From Gammaproteobacteria bacterium (GTDB lineage: Bacteria > Pseudomonadota > Gammaproteobacteria > Pseudomonadales > Porticoccaceae), in contig JADJET010000008.1 in NCBI GenBank assembly GCA_016708925.1, forward strand, positions 62,001-126,000: a stretch of DNA of 64,000 nucleotides, read 5' to 3'. A program made the translations under genes and the position numbers. How positions within the stretch are numbered: the first letter of the stretch is position 1; the number at the start of each line of letters is the position of its first letter. The notes below the pieces were generated by a model that searched no databases, was not told the origin of the DNA, and saw only the letters and a list, made by a program, of their open reading frames with translations. Below are positions 37,341 through 48,324 of the stretch, in pieces.

Positions 37341-40300
37341 ATGGCCATTCAGCGGAAGGCCCCGGGCCGGCTTGGCAAGTGGCAGAACAATGCGCCGTCC
37401 TGGGTGCTCGTACCCCTGGTGTTCGCCCTGGCGGCATTCGCGCTGCCCGCGCGGGCAGCGTTCGATATCTACCAGTTGCCCATGTTCGCCTCCGGCGCCG
37501 TCACCCCCAATGTGATGCTCCTGATCGACAACTCCGGCAGCATGAACAACATCATCTGGGCCGACGACTTCGAGGTGGCGACCATCTATACGGGGGGCTT
37601 CGATTCGAACGAAGGCAACTACCATCTAACGAGCATCGACGGCTCTTCTTGTTCCGGCGGCGATGGCCGCTGGGTCAGCAGTGGCGGCAAGGATCTGTGC
37701 CTGCCCAATCCGACTGGCGGAACGGGCACTTCGACCGACACCCGCTACACCGGCAACTACCTGAACTATCTGTTCAGCACCTATCCGGACAATACCGACC
37801 TGACCGATGGCACCATCCCCAACGAAACCCGCATGCAGGTGGCCCGCACCGTGGCCAAGCAGTTGCTGGATGACGTGACCGGGGTGCGCTTCGGCCTGAC
37901 CACCTTCAACGGCGCGTGCAATAATTCCGCTAACGGCGGACGGGTTCTGCGCCCTTGCGACGACCGCAGCGACACGCAAATCACGAACCTCAAGTCCAGC
38001 ATCGATGGTCTGGACGCCGAGAGCAACACGCCGCTGGCCGAAGCCCTTTATGAGATCACCCGTTACTTCCGCGGCCTTCCGGTCAACTATCAATGCTCGG
38101 GGCAAAGCTCGAGCTTTCCCGGTCCCGCGAGTGGACCGCTGCAATACCGTTGCCAGAAGAACTTCACCATCGCCATCACCGATGGTTTTCCGACGCGCGA
38201 CACCACGTTTCCCGGTGACGATCCGGATGATGTGGGCGACGCCCGGAACCTGCCGGATTGGGACGGGCTGGCGCCCACGACAGAGCAGTCTGATTACCCG
38301 CTCTTCCCTCAACACTCCGATGGCTTTCAGCCGGAGTCTGGTTTCGGTCAGGCGGATGAGGGGTGGAGCCTGTACCTCGACGACATCGCCAAGTTCGGCT
38401 TCGACATCGATATGAAAAGCAGTGGCAACGACTCCGACACGTCCCCGCAGCCCTGGGGCAGCCTGTCCGATCCGGCGCCGGCACCGGGCGAGCCTGATTT
38501 CCGCCAGCAGAACATGATCACGTATACGGTGGGTTTCGCCACCTCGAACCAGATGTTGCAGGACGCCGCCGACTACAGCGGTGGGCAGTACTTCACCGCC
38601 AGCAACGCCGCCGATCTTAAGACGGCGCTGGAGGAGGCGCTGCTGGACATCCAGACCAAGGCCAGCGCGGCGGCGTCGGTGGCGCTCAACTCCACCCGGC
38701 TCGATACCAACCTGCTGATCTATCAGGCGCGCTTCGACGGTGAGGACTGGAGCGGTGACCTGAAGGCCATCGATGTCAATACCGACGGCAGTGTGGGCAG
38801 CGAGATCTGGAGCGCCCAGACGCGCATGCCGACCGCCGACGAGCGCACCATCCTGTCCAGCAATTCCAGTACCCGTGCCGGTATTTCCTTTGCCTGGGAC
38901 CAGTTGAGTGCGGCCCAGCAGAACGTGCTCAAGCTCGTCAGCGAGCCGTTGACCTGCTCAAGCTGCAATCCCAGTTGGTGCACTCAGCGGGGTGGGAGGT
39001 CGGGCGAAAGTGCCGGCTCAGCTGCTCGCTCTGCAACCCGGGCATCACCGGTCGCGGCGACGAGGTGCTCGCTTACGTCCGCGGCGTGCGCTCTGGAGAG
39101 GAGCAAAACGGCGGCGATTTCCGCGACCGCGCGGTGATTCTGGGCGATATCGTCAACTCCGACCCCCAGTTCGTCGGCCAGCAGGATTTCGGCTATCAGT
39201 TGCTGCCGGGCAGCGAGGGCGCCGGCTATCTGACGTTCCGCGCCTCGGCGGCCTACACCGGCCGCGCGCCCATGGTTTACGTGGGAGCCAACGACGGCAT
39301 GCTGCACGGTTTTCAGGCCAGCGAGTCCGGTGCCAATGCCGGCGTCGAGAAAGTGGCCTATGTGCCGCTGGCGAGTTATCAGCATCTCTCCAAGCTCACT
39401 AGTCCCGATTACAGCCACCGATTTTTTGTCGATGGCACCGCCGGGTTCGGCGATGCCTACATCGATACCGGCGGCGGCGATGCCTGGCACACGGTACTGG
39501 TCGGTACCATGGCCGGCGGTGGCCGCGGCGTGTTCGCACTGGACATCACCGCCCCCGGCAGCTTCGATTCCGGCAAGGTGCTCTGGGATCGGGCGGTCAT
39601 CCGCGACCCCGACCTGACGCTCGTCGATGATGGCGATCTGGGTTACACCTATGGTCAGCCGAGTGTGGTGCGGATGGCCAACGGCAAGTGGGCGGCGGTG
39701 CTTGGCAACGGCTATAACAGCGACAACCAACGCGCCGTGCTGTTTATCCTCGATCTCGAAGACGGTTCGGTGATAAGCAAGATCGACACGGGCGTGGGCA
39801 GTGCCAGCCTGCCGAACGGGTTGTCGACGCCGATCCCCGTCGATGTCGACGGCGACCGCATCACCGACGCCATCTACGCCGGCGACATGCAGGGCAACCT
39901 GTGGAAATTCGACGTGTCCGGCAACGGCGCCGGCTCCTGGGGCGTGGCCTACGGCGGCACGCCGCTGTTTGTGGCCACGGATCCGTCCGGGGTCCGGCAA
40001 CCCATCACCGCGCGGCCGGAGGTCACCAAGCACCCGGTCTCCGGGGTGGTGGTGGTGTTCGGCACCGGCAAGTACTTCGAGGAAGTGGACCGGAGACTTG
40101 AGCCCACGGAACAGCCCCAGACCTTCTACGGCATCTACGACGACGGAGGCGCGGTCACCGGCGGGCGCTCGGCCCTGCTCGAGCAGGAGCTGATCGAAGA
40201 GATCGCGTCCACCGATGACCGCAATCCATCCAAGGACACCGACAACCCCGTCGATGTGCGGGTGACCACCGAGCAGACCCCCACTGTGGCCCAGAAGGGC

Positions 40301-40720
40301 TGGTATTTCGATCTGCCCACCACCGGCGAGCGCCAGGTGAGCAGACCCATCGTGCGCGACCGGCGGGTGATCTTTACCACGGTCATCCCCAACGACAGTG
40401 CCTGTTTTGCCGGCGGTACCAGTTGGCTGATGGAAATGGACTCGGTCACCGGCTCCCGGCTGCCGTTTTCGCCCTTCGATCTCAATGGCGACAACCAGTT
40501 CACGGCGGGCGACTATGTCGAGATCGAAGTCGACGGCGTACTGGTCCGGGTGCCGGTGAGCGGCAAGAAATCGAACGAAGGGATCATCAAGACGCCGGGC
40601 ATCGTCGGCGCCGGTGATCTGGAGTACAAATACACCAGCGGTACCAGTGGCGTGATCGAGGTGACCGTGGAGCCCGGCAACACTGGCAGCGGTCGCCAGT
40701 CCTGGCGCCAACTGCAGTAG
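37341..40720 (+). pseudogene. pilY1: PilY1 pilus tip adhesin, interrupted by one frameshift
   Basis: Large secreted calcium-binding tip protein controlling pilus extension. The start at ATG 37341 (GGAGG 8 bases upstream) is followed by a signal peptide ending ALPARA-AF. The N-terminal VWA-like domain has the MIDAS LLIDNSGSMNN, and the C-terminal beta-propeller has a calcium loop in DVDGDRITDAIYAGDMQG. The frame breaks near 38989-38992: restoring one G to the GGGG run joins QRG to WEVGRKC and opens one frame of about 1127 codons. The joined segment is Cys-rich (TCSSCNP, then KCRLSCSLCNP). Sequencing error is likely; otherwise the gene is broken and the pilus impaired. Confidence 0.88.
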
Positions 40721-40744
40721 CCCCGCAGCAGAGGAGACGAAGGC

Positions 40745-41062
40745 ATGATGAAGCAGCAGACGCGTGTTCGCCGCCGCTTGCAAGGCGTATTGGCCCTGAT
40801 GGGCAGCCTGCTGATGGCGGGTGCCATGGCGGATGACGGTCGCTACGGCGGCAGGGTCAAGTCCTACGACGTGACTACCGGAATTCTCGTCGTCGACGGT
40901 CGCCAGGCACACATTGGTCCCGCAACCAAACTGCTGGGCTACGGTGGGGAACGCATCCTGGCCAGCGACCTGGAGCCCGGGATGTCGGTCGGCTACGAAG
41001 TCCGTGCCACCGGTCCCGGGAGTGTCCCGGAGATCCGGGTGCTCGAATTACTGGCCAACTGA
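40745..41062 (+). CDS. Small secreted protein between pilY1 and pilE (PilY2-like position)
   Basis: 105 residues with signal peptide (LALMGSLLMAGAMA-DD, about residue 29) and a compact beta-rich mature domain (GRVKSYDVTTGILVVDGRQAHIGPATKLLGYGG). It contains no cysteine. The location between pilY1 and pilE matches the small pilY2 gene of Pseudomonas, which is involved in fimbrial biogenesis, but sequence similarity to PilY2 could not be judged by eye. GAGGAGA precedes the ATG. Confidence 0.65.
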   Translation: MMKQQTRVRRRLQGVLALMGSLLMAGAMADDGRYGGRVKSYDVTTGILVVDGRQAHIGPATKLLGYGGERILASDLEPGMSVGYEVRATGPGSVPEIRVLELLAN

Positions 41063-41098
41063 AATGGCCGTGGTGATTGGGCCGATGGGCGGGATGCG

Positions 41099-41521
41099 AT
41101 GATGAAGGCGATCCGTAGCCCGTCGCGGCACGCCGGGTTTTCACTGATCGAGCTGATGGTGGTGGTGGCCATCGTTGCGATATTGGCGGCGATCGCCTAC
41201 CCGAACTATACCGATACGGTGCGCCGCAGCAACCGCTCCGATGCGCGCGCCACCCTGCTCCAGATCGCGCAGAGTCTGGAGCGTTATTTCACGGAAAATA
41301 ATACTTACGCCGGGGCTACCCTGGGCACCGCCGCGGCCACCGATGTCTGGCCTACCACGACTTCCACCGAGAATCGTTACACGATCTCGTTTTCCGTCGC
41401 CCCCTCGGCGACGGCCTATACGCTGCAGGCTGCGGCGACCGGGTTCCAGGACAAGGACACCGAATGTGCCACCATGACGCTGTCGCATCTGGGGGTGAGG
41501 GCGCCCGCAGCCTGCTGGTAG
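41099..41521 (+). CDS. pilE: Type IV pilus minor pilin PilE
   Basis: 140 residues (ATG 41099 or 41102). The prepilin motif HAGFSLIELMVVVAIVAILAAIAYPNY, with Glu at mature position 5, is followed by RRSNRSDARATLLQIAQSLERYFTENNTY, the canonical PilE/PilA helix. The C-terminal disulfide pair is in DTECATMTLSH and APAACW. Last gene of the minor pilin operon. It could also serve as a major pilin, but its place after pilY1 favours PilE. Confidence 0.9.
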   Translation: MMKAIRSPSRHAGFSLIELMVVVAIVAILAAIAYPNYTDTVRRSNRSDARATLLQIAQSLERYFTENNTYAGATLGTAAATDVWPTTTSTENRYTISFSVAPSATAYTLQAAATGFQDKDTECATMTLSHLGVRAPAACW

Positions 41522-41720
41522 CAAGGGCAGCGGCTTTCCTGAGCCTACTGTTGAGTGAAGTTTCTCGATAAGGGCCCGCAAGCGACCCCTACAGTGCGCT
41601 CGATCGCTGGTATCGCCGGAACGGTATGACGGCGGCGTTGTTTATGATTCTGCTCGCGCTCAGCGGACTTTTCCTCGCTACGGAAAGCGGCATGGGGTGT
41701 GCTTGATGGGTGGCGTGGCG

Positions 41721-41756
41721 GTGCTGACGGTGCTGACGGTGCTGACGGTGCTGACG
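41721..41756. repeat. short tandem repeat (GTGCTGACG)x4
   Basis: Four exact copies of a 9-base unit plus a partial fifth (GTGCTG). It lies in the 292-base noncoding stretch between pilE and the CPXCG gene, where no gene is supported. Confidence 0.85.
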
Positions 41757-41813
41757 GTGCTGCTCGCACTGACAGGCTCGAAGCCTTGGATAGGCGAACA
41801 GCATTGACCAGAT

Positions 41814-42005
41814 TCAACTGTTTTCGTCGCGCAGTTGCAGATCGATGCCGCCGTCGGCGTCGACCTGTACCCATACCGTTATCGGGCGGCAGCAGACCGG
41901 GCAATCCTCGATGTAGGACTGCTCCTCCACCGAGCAGTCCACCACCAGTTCGATGGTTTCGCCGCAATAGGGACAGTCGGCGGTGGCGCAGTCGGTCAGG
42001 TTCAT
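41814..42005 (-). CDS. CPXCG-motif Cys-rich zinc-ribbon protein
   Basis: 63 residues from ATG 42005. Two cysteine pairs, CPYCGE (about 11-16) and CPVCCRP (about 34-40), form a small zinc ribbon, with the usual spacer ETIELVVDCSVEEQSYIED. The family is widespread in gammaproteobacteria and its role is unknown. It is divergent from the thiolase gene 114 bases away. A longer in-frame start at 42083 would add 26 Pro-rich residues and was rejected. Confidence 0.88.
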   Translation of the reverse strand: MNLTDCATADCPYCGETIELVVDCSVEEQSYIEDCPVCCRPITVWVQVDADGGIDLQLRDENS

Positions 42006-42119
42006 GGGCGGGGCACCGTGGGCAGGGCGCGGCAGTATAAATTGAACCGGCGCGGGTCCTGCGCTTAAATGGTCGCCCTTCACTCATTCACCCACTTGTA
42101 CCTCACCCGGAGTCTCGCC

Positions 42120-43298
42120 ATGGCGGAAGCCTATATCGTCGGTGCCCTGCGCACCGCCACCGGTCGTAATCGCGGCCGTCTGAGCAAAATCCACCCGGTC
42201 GACCTCGGCGCCATGCTGGTGGACGGCCTGCTCGACCAGGTCGGCATCGAGCCGCTCAAGGTCGATGACCTGATTTTCGGCTGCGTGTCCCAGTACGGCG
42301 CCCAGACCGGCAACGTGGCGCGCAATGTGGCGCTGTCGTCGCGCCTCGGCGAGGCGGTGCCCGGCACCACCGTGGACCGCCAGTGCGGCTCCGCGCAGCA
42401 GGCGATTCACTTCGCCGCCCAGGCGGTGATGTCCGGCACCCAGGATGTGGTGATCGCGGGCGGGGTCGAATCCATGTCCCAGGTGCCGATGTTTTCCGCG
42501 GTTGACGACGCCGCCGAAAAAGGTCGCGGCAAACCCAAGGGCGCGCGCCTCGAAGAGCGTTATCCCGGCATCGAGTTCAGCCAGTTCATGGGCGCGGAAA
42601 TGCTCGCGAAGAAATACGGCGTCACCCGCGAGGAGCTCGACGACTTCGGTTACGCCAGCCACATGAAGGCCACCGAAGCCACCGCGAACGGCAAGTTCCG
42701 TCAGGAAATCCTGCCGCTCGAACTGACTCAGGAAGACGGCCGCAGCGTGATTCACGATGCCGACGAGGGCATTCGTCCCAACGCGAGCCGGGAGGCGATG
42801 AAAACCCTGGAGCCGCTGGCGCCGGGCGGTGTGATTACCGCCGGCACCGCAGGCCAGATCAGTGACGGCGCCGCCGCGGTGATGATCGCCAACGACGCCG
42901 CGGTGAAACAATACGGCCTCAAGCCGCGCGCCCGCATTCGCGCCCTGGCGGTGGTGGGTTCGGACCCGGTGATCATGCTGGAAGGCCCGATTCCCGCCAC
43001 CCAGAAGGCACTGGAGCGTGCCGGCCTTACTATCGACGACATCGACCTTTACGAAATCAACGAAGCCTTCGGTTCGGTGCCGCTGGCCTGGGCCAAGGCG
43101 GTGGGCGCCGATCTCGCCAAGCTCAATGTCAATGGCGGGGCGCAGGCCAACGGCCATCCCCTGGGCTGCACCGGCGCCAAGCTGATGACGACGCTGCTCA
43201 ATGAGCTGGAGCGCCGCAAGGGCCGCTACGGCCTGCTCGCCATCTGCGAAGGCGGCGGCACGGCGAACGCCACCATCATCGAACGCCTGGACCGTTAA
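42120..43298 (+). CDS. Acetyl-CoA acetyltransferase (thiolase)
   Basis: 392-residue thiolase from ATG 42120 for condensation or cleavage of acyl-CoA. The nucleophile Cys89 is in [13 protein letters not shown]. The C-terminal active-site elements are [30 protein letters not shown] (His) and [13 protein letters not shown] (second Cys). [12 protein letters not shown] departs from the usual GGAIALGHPLG and marks a subgroup used with unusual acyl chains, including degradative thiolases. No beta-oxidation partner is adjacent. Confidence 0.92.
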   Translation: MAEAYIVGALRTATGRNRGRLSKIHPVDLGAMLVDGLLDQVGIEPLKVDDLIFGCVSQYGAQTGNVARNVALSSRLGEAVPGTTVDRQCGSAQQAIHFAAQAVMSGTQDVVIAGGVESMSQVPMFSAVDDAAEKGRGKPKGARLEERYPGIEFSQFMGAEMLAKKYGVTREELDDFGYASHMKATEATANGKFRQEILPLELTQEDGRSVIHDADEGIRPNASREAMKTLEPLAPGGVITAGTAGQISDGAAAVMIANDAAVKQYGLKPRARIRALAVVGSDPVIMLEGPIPATQKALERAGLTIDDIDLYEINEAFGSVPLAWAKAVGADLAKLNVNGGAQANGHPLGCTGAKLMTTLLNELERRKGRYGLLAICEGGGTANATIIERLDR

Positions 43299-43356
43299 GG
43301 CGCGGTCTCCGGGTACCGGCGCACGGCCGGCGCCCGGAGACGCGTGGATCGCAATC

Positions 43357-44262
43357 ATGCAGCGAGCCTGCCTCGAACAACTCTTCACCGTGCGCGATTT
43401 CGTGCGCTGGGGCACCAGCCGCTTCACCGAGGCCGGACTCTGGTTCGGCCACGGCACCGACAACGCCTGGGACGAAGCCGTGGTGCTGGTGTGCGCCGCG
43501 CTGCATCTGCCCCTTCAGTCGGGCCCGAATGTGCTGGACGCGCGTCTGCTCGACAGCGAGAAACGCCGCGTGCTCGAATTTCTGGAGCGTCGCGTCGCGG
43601 AACGCCTGCCGGCGCCCTACATCACCGGCGAAGCCTGGTTTGCCGGGCTGAAGTTTCAGGTCGATGAGCGGGTGCTGGTGCCACGTTCGCCCTTCGCGGA
43701 GTTGATCGAGCAGGGCTTCAGTCCCTGGCTGGTGCGCACGCCCGAGCGCATTCTCGACCTCTGCACGGGTTCCGGCTGCATCGGCATCGCCTGTGCGCTG
43801 GCCTTTCCCGACGCCGAGGTGGATCTCGCCGATATCTCCGCCGATGCCCTGGATGTCGCCGAAGCCAATATTGTCCAGCACGCGCTCGAACGCCGGGTGC
43901 GCACGGTCGAGACCGATCTGTGCGACGGTCTGGAAGAAGCCTACGACCTGATTGTCTGCAATCCGCCCTATGTGGATGCCGACGACTATGCCGCGATGCC
44001 GGACGAATACCACAGCGAACCCGCGCTCGCCCTCGCCGCCGGTGCCGACGGGCTCGACCTGGTGCGCCGCCTGTTGCGGGAAGCGCCCGACTGGTTGCAG
44101 GACGATGGTCTGCTGTTTGTCGAAGTGGGCAACTCGGCGCTGGCGCTGGAAGAACGCTATCCGGAAATCCCGTTCACCTGGGTCGAGCTGGAGCGCGGCG
44201 GCGACGGGATCTTTGTGCTGACCCGGGACGAGCTGCTGGCGGCGCAGGCGTTTCTCGATTAG
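43357..44262 (+). CDS. prmB: Ribosomal protein L3 glutamine methyltransferase PrmB
   Basis: Methylates a glutamine of ribosomal protein L3. ATG 43357 gives 301 residues; a GTG 12 bases upstream is an alternative. The N-terminal helical domain ([28 protein letters not shown]) is PrmB-specific. The SAM site is [16 protein letters not shown] and the catalytic [10 protein letters not shown] is present. aroC lies downstream, the same order as in many gammaproteobacteria, although a 385-base repeat-rich gap separates them here. Confidence 0.93.
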   Translation: MQRACLEQLFTVRDFVRWGTSRFTEAGLWFGHGTDNAWDEAVVLVCAALHLPLQSGPNVLDARLLDSEKRRVLEFLERRVAERLPAPYITGEAWFAGLKFQVDERVLVPRSPFAELIEQGFSPWLVRTPERILDLCTGSGCIGIACALAFPDAEVDLADISADALDVAEANIVQHALERRVRTVETDLCDGLEEAYDLIVCNPPYVDADDYAAMPDEYHSEPALALAAGADGLDLVRRLLREAPDWLQDDGLLFVEVGNSALALEERYPEIPFTWVELERGGDGIFVLTRDELLAAQAFLD

Positions 44263-44647
44263 CCGCTTGTTGAAAAACTGCTGCGGTAGCCATCTGCTTC
44301 GTCGCGCGCCGAGCGCCGCGCCGCTTTTTTGGTGGGTGCGTTGCGCTTACCCACCCTACGCCGCTTTATTCACGCGGTCGTAGGCCGGATAAGCCGAAGG
44401 CGCATCCGGCAGCTTGCACTTCGCCGGCGGGGCCCGGGGGGGGGAGCTCAGAAATATCAGGGCCTCATGGATGCCCGCTTCCGCGGGCATGACGGTTATT
44501 CGGCAGATCCCTGGGGATGTTCAACGTCCCCTGGATTTGAAAATCCGGCTTGGAACACCGAATTGACCGTCGCGATTTGCGCGTCGGGCGGCTCGCGGCC
44601 CCTATAATGCAGCGTCTTATGCAACCTCATCGGCAAGGGAGCCTGGC
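44263..44647. repeat. 385-base intergenic region packed with palindromic repeats
   Basis: Contains GGTGGGT/ACCCACC (44331-44337 with 44349-44355), a REP-like unit GCCGGAT-N13-ATCCGGC (44384-44410), and an inverted copy (about 44446-44514) of the repeat at 27142-27205, including GCCCGC-TTCC-GCGGGC. A run of ten Gs lies near 44438. No gene is supported. Confidence 0.75.
44603..44608 (+). promoter_or_regulatory. possible -10 element of aroC
   Basis: TATAAT lies 40 bases upstream of the aroC GTG. No hexamer at the right distance resembles TTGACA, so confidence is limited. Confidence 0.35.
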
Positions 44648-45754
44648 GTGTCCGGCAATACCATCGGCAAGCTGTTCACGGTCACCACTTTCGGCGAGAG
44701 CCACGGCCCGGCGCTCGGCTGCATTGTCGATGGCTGTCCGCCCGGCCTTGCGCTCACCGAAGCCGACTTGCAGCATGATCTGGACCGGCGCAAACCCGGG
44801 CAGTCGCGCTACACGACCCAGCGCCGCGAGGAGGATCGGGTCCGCATCCTCTCCGGCGTCTTCGAAGGCGTCACCACGGGCACGTCCATCGGCTTGCTGA
44901 TCGAGAATACCGACCAGCGCTCCAAGGATTACAGCGCGATCCAGCAGTCGTTCCGGCCCGCCCACGCGGACTACACCTATTTCCAGAAGTACGGCATCCG
45001 CGATCACCGCGGCGGCGGCCGTGCCTCGGCGCGCGAAACCGCGATGCGCGTCGCGGCCGGCGGCATCGCCAAAAAATACCTGCGCGAGCGCTATGGCGTC
45101 GAAGTGCGCGGCTACCTGAGCCGCTTGGGACCGTTCGCAGTCGGCACGGTCGACTGGAATGAAATCGACAACAACCCGTTTTTTTGCCCCGATGCGGCGC
45201 TGGTGCCCGCGCTGGAAGCCTTCATGCAGGCGCTGGTGAAGGACGGCGATTCCATCGGCGCCGAGATCGCGGTGCGGGCCACCGGCGTGCCGCCCGGATG
45301 GGGCGAGCCGGTGTTCGACAAGCTCGACGCCGCCATCGCGGGCGCCATGATGAGCATCAACGCGGTCAAGGGCGTGGCCATCGGCGACGGCTTCGAGGTG
45401 GTGGCGCAAAAGGGCACCGAGCACCGCGACGAGATGACGCCCGCCGGGTTTCTGTCGAACCACGCCGGCGGCGTGCTGGGCGGTATTTCCAGCGGTCAGG
45501 ACCTCCTGGTGCGGCTCGCGCTCAAGCCCACGTCCAGCCTGCGCCTGCCCGGGCGCGGCGTGGATACGGCGGGTCAGGAGGTCGAAGTGGTCACCACCGG
45601 CCGTCACGATCCCTGCGTCGGCATCCGCGCCACCCCCATCGCCGAGGCCATGCTGGCGCTGGTGCTGATGGACCATGCCCTGCGCCACCGCGGTCAGAAT
45701 CAGGATGTCGCCTCGGGGCTGGCGCCGCTGGGCGCTCAGGACTCTGGACGCTGA
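44648..45754 (+). CDS. aroC: Chorismate synthase AroC
   Basis: Last step of the shikimate pathway: anti-elimination of phosphate from EPSP to chorismate, requiring reduced FMN. 368 residues from GTG 44648. Signatures: [29 protein letters not shown] (here KPGQSRY), [27 protein letters not shown] and the late motif [17 protein letters not shown]. All flavin-binding residues of the GRxSxRET region are present. The next gene starts directly after the stop. Confidence 0.96.
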   Translation: MSGNTIGKLFTVTTFGESHGPALGCIVDGCPPGLALTEADLQHDLDRRKPGQSRYTTQRREEDRVRILSGVFEGVTTGTSIGLLIENTDQRSKDYSAIQQSFRPAHADYTYFQKYGIRDHRGGGRASARETAMRVAAGGIAKKYLRERYGVEVRGYLSRLGPFAVGTVDWNEIDNNPFFCPDAALVPALEAFMQALVKDGDSIGAEIAVRATGVPPGWGEPVFDKLDAAIAGAMMSINAVKGVAIGDGFEVVAQKGTEHRDEMTPAGFLSNHAGGVLGGISSGQDLLVRLALKPTSSLRLPGRGVDTAGQEVEVVTTGRHDPCVGIRATPIAEAMLALVLMDHALRHRGQNQDVASGLAPLGAQDSGR

Positions 45755-46921
45755 TTGAGCGCTCCGGCGGGTAGCGGCCCGATTCCCTACTGGCAGTTAT
45801 CCGGGTTTTATTTTTTCTATTTCGCGCTGCTGGGCGGGCTGTATCCATACTGGCCGCTGTATCTGCGCGGTCTGGGTTTTACGCCGGAACAGATCGGCGC
45901 GCTGCTCGCCATTCCCCTTGTCACCAAGGTCGTCGCGCCCAACCTGTGGAGCTGGCTCGGCGATTGGAGCGGGCGGCGGCTGACCATCATCCGCCTGGGT
46001 TCCCTGCTGGCATTCCTGTGTTTTCTGGGCATCTTCGCGGGCGACAGTCTGCCCTGGCTGGTGCTGGTACTGTCCGGCTACAGCTTTTTCTGGAACGCGG
46101 TACTGCCGCAGCACGAAGTCATCACCCTTGGCTTTCTGGGCGCGCAGCCCGAGCGCTACAGCCGTATCCGGCTCTGGGGCTCGATCGGTTTCATCGCGGC
46201 GGTGGTGGGGGTCGGTTTCTGTTTCGAGACCTGGGGCATCGGCTGGTTTCCGGTCGCCGGAGCGCTGCTGTTGGCGACCATTCTGCTGAGCAGCCTGATG
46301 CTTCCCCGGCCGACAGCGGGCGTCCGCGAGCGCCACTGGCAGCCGTTGCACGCCGCCGCGCGTCAGCCGGCGGTGCTGGCCTTTCTCGCCGCCGGACTGC
46401 TGTTGCAGGTCGCGCACGGTGCCTATTACAGTTTTATCAGCATTCACCTGGAAGCCCTGGGCTACAGCCGGTCCGCCATCGGTGTGCTGTGGTCGGTGGG
46501 AGTGGTGGCGGAAATCCTGGTGTTCGTGGTGATGCACCGGGTGCTGCTGCGCTTCGGGGTGCGCACCGTGCTGCTCGCCAGCCTGTTGCTCGCGGCGCTG
46601 CGCTGGTGGCTGATCGGCAACTGGAGTCAGTCGCTGTGGCTGCTGGTCGCCGCGCAGTCCCTGCATGCGTTCAGCTTCGGCACCTTTCATGCCGCCGGGG
46701 TGGAAACCATCCGCCGCCTGTTCGGGCCGGGCGCCCAGGGTGGCGGTCAGGCGCTCTACGGCGCGGTGAGTTTCGGCTTGGGCGGTGCCATCGGCTCCTG
46801 GCTCGCCGGCCGCTTCTGGCATCTGGGGGCGACCCTGGTGTTCGATGTGGCCGCGCTGGCCTGTGTGGCGGCGGCGCTGATCGCCTGGTATGGATTTCGC
46901 GATCAGCGCTTGCGCGATTGA
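45755..46921 (+). CDS. MFS transporter, HcaT/MFS_1-like family
   Basis: 388-residue, 12-helix transporter from TTG 45755, which abuts the aroC stop. The N-terminus YWQLSGFYFFYFALLGGLYPYWPLYLRGLGFTPEQIG is characteristic of HcaT-like proteins (phenylpropionate permease family, also called nucleoside:proton symporter-like). FLGAQPERYSRIRLWGSIGFI is the conserved loop between helices 4 and 5. Substrate unknown. It is likely co-transcribed with aroC, an arrangement seen in other gammaproteobacteria. Confidence 0.88.
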   Translation: MSAPAGSGPIPYWQLSGFYFFYFALLGGLYPYWPLYLRGLGFTPEQIGALLAIPLVTKVVAPNLWSWLGDWSGRRLTIIRLGSLLAFLCFLGIFAGDSLPWLVLVLSGYSFFWNAVLPQHEVITLGFLGAQPERYSRIRLWGSIGFIAAVVGVGFCFETWGIGWFPVAGALLLATILLSSLMLPRPTAGVRERHWQPLHAAARQPAVLAFLAAGLLLQVAHGAYYSFISIHLEALGYSRSAIGVLWSVGVVAEILVFVVMHRVLLRFGVRTVLLASLLLAALRWWLIGNWSQSLWLLVAAQSLHAFSFGTFHAAGVETIRRLFGPGAQGGGQALYGAVSFGLGGAIGSWLAGRFWHLGATLVFDVAALACVAAALIAWYGFRDQRLRD

Positions 46922-46948
46922 CGGGCGTTCAACATGGATTGAGTCGCT

Positions 46949-48108
46949 TCAGACGCTGGTGCCGGTCACCGCCCGATGAATGGCGCGCTGGAAATGCGCG
47001 AGCGATGGTTCGTTGCGACCGATCAATACTTCTTTCATGACGCCCGCCTGATAACCCCGCTCCATATCGACCTGCATGGCGATGTCTTCCAGGTCCACGG
47101 TGCGGATCGCCAGATCCACATTGGCTTCCCAGTATTTGCGCGCCTTGTCGGTGGTGGGGACTTCCGGCACATAGCAATCGAAATAGACCAGGCAATGATC
47201 CGGGCGGTCCTGGGACGGAAACAGGCGCCAGGTCTCCACATGATCGGCCTGCATCACAAAGACCGTGTTCGGGAACAACTGGTAGGAAATCGCCGTGTGC
47301 TTGACGAAATCCCAGTCCGACTCGGGCTGCTCGCGCAGGGTCTGGATGCTTTTGCGTATCACGGCTTCACGATGGTTCAGGCCGAAGGCATCGAACAGGC
47401 ACAGGTTGGCGAAGAAGATGGGTGCCACCGTGTCCCGGTGCAGGGGTGCGAAATGGTAGGCCTCGAGGAAGGTGTCAATGGGCATCTTCCAGTTGGCGGG
47501 TCGTTCCAGCACCCGGCTTTCGAAATGGCAGTAGCCGGCGAGGCGGTACGACGCCAGATCGTGCTCCATGCCGCTGAGGTGCGCGTCGAGCACCGCGGCA
47601 TCCAGCTTGCCGTCCGGATCGGGCAGCACCCAGAGCATGCCGTCGCGCTCGACGAGGGGGAGCGGCACCAGGCCGTGGCTGGCGCGCTCGATGCCGGGAA
47701 AGGAGCGCTCATCCGGAATCACGATCAGATCGCCCTGACGGTCGTAGCGCCAGGCGTGGTAGGGGCAGCTGAATCCGCTCGCGCGGCCGCACCCCTTGAC
47801 CACCGGCGCGCCCCGGTGCCGGCACTGATTGACGAAGGCGCGCGCGGCGCCGTCGTCGCCGCGCACCAGCAGCACGGGCAGCCCGGCGTGATCCTCGGCG
47901 AGATAGTCCCCGGCTTCGCGATGCGTCCGGACAGGCCCACGAACAACGGGTAGTGCCGGAACAAGGTGGTTTTCTCCCGCTCCAGCCAGCCGTGATCGAT
48001 GTAGGTGGCGACCGGATTGCGGGTCACTTCGGGTGCGAGATCCGTGGTGCCGGCATCAATGTGGGCAAACGCACGCCTGACGAGATCGGTCTGGATTGGC
48101 TGCTGCAT
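46949..48108 (-). pseudogene. Rieske-type ring-hydroxylating oxygenase alpha subunit, one frameshift
   Basis: Non-heme iron oxygenase large subunit, hydroxylating aromatic or quaternary-amine substrates. From ATG 48108 the frame reads HGWLEREKTTLFRHYPLFVGLSGRIAKPG, then continues in another frame with DYLAEDHAGLPVLLVRGDD. Restoring one base in the C4 run at 47908-47911 (G4 on the coding strand) unites them into about 386 residues. Rieske ligands are CRHRGAP and SCPYHAWRYD; mononuclear iron ligands are in EAYHFAPLH and a late Asp in NVDLAIRTVDLED. No ferredoxin or reductase gene is adjacent. A sequencing error is likely; if real, the protein would be truncated before the Rieske site. Confidence 0.85.
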
Positions 48109-48324
48109 GGCGAGTGGACACCGTGTCAAGGGGCGGGCAGGGGTGGTTTATACACCGCACCCCGGATTGCCGCAAACCGCGCCGGCGGCCGTCCGGTTGA
48201 CTGTCAGGCAACTACTGGGTAGGTTGGGTTCGGCACGCGTGGCATGCGGGGCCGCATCCATCCGGCACCGGCATCCGGCACCGGCCTGGCGACAAGAACA
48301 TCAAAACCCAGAGGAGTACAGGCG

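Noticed and set aside
38984..40912. A 642-codon minus-strand frame opposite pilY1
   Set aside because: Antisense shadow of the PilY1 propeller region.
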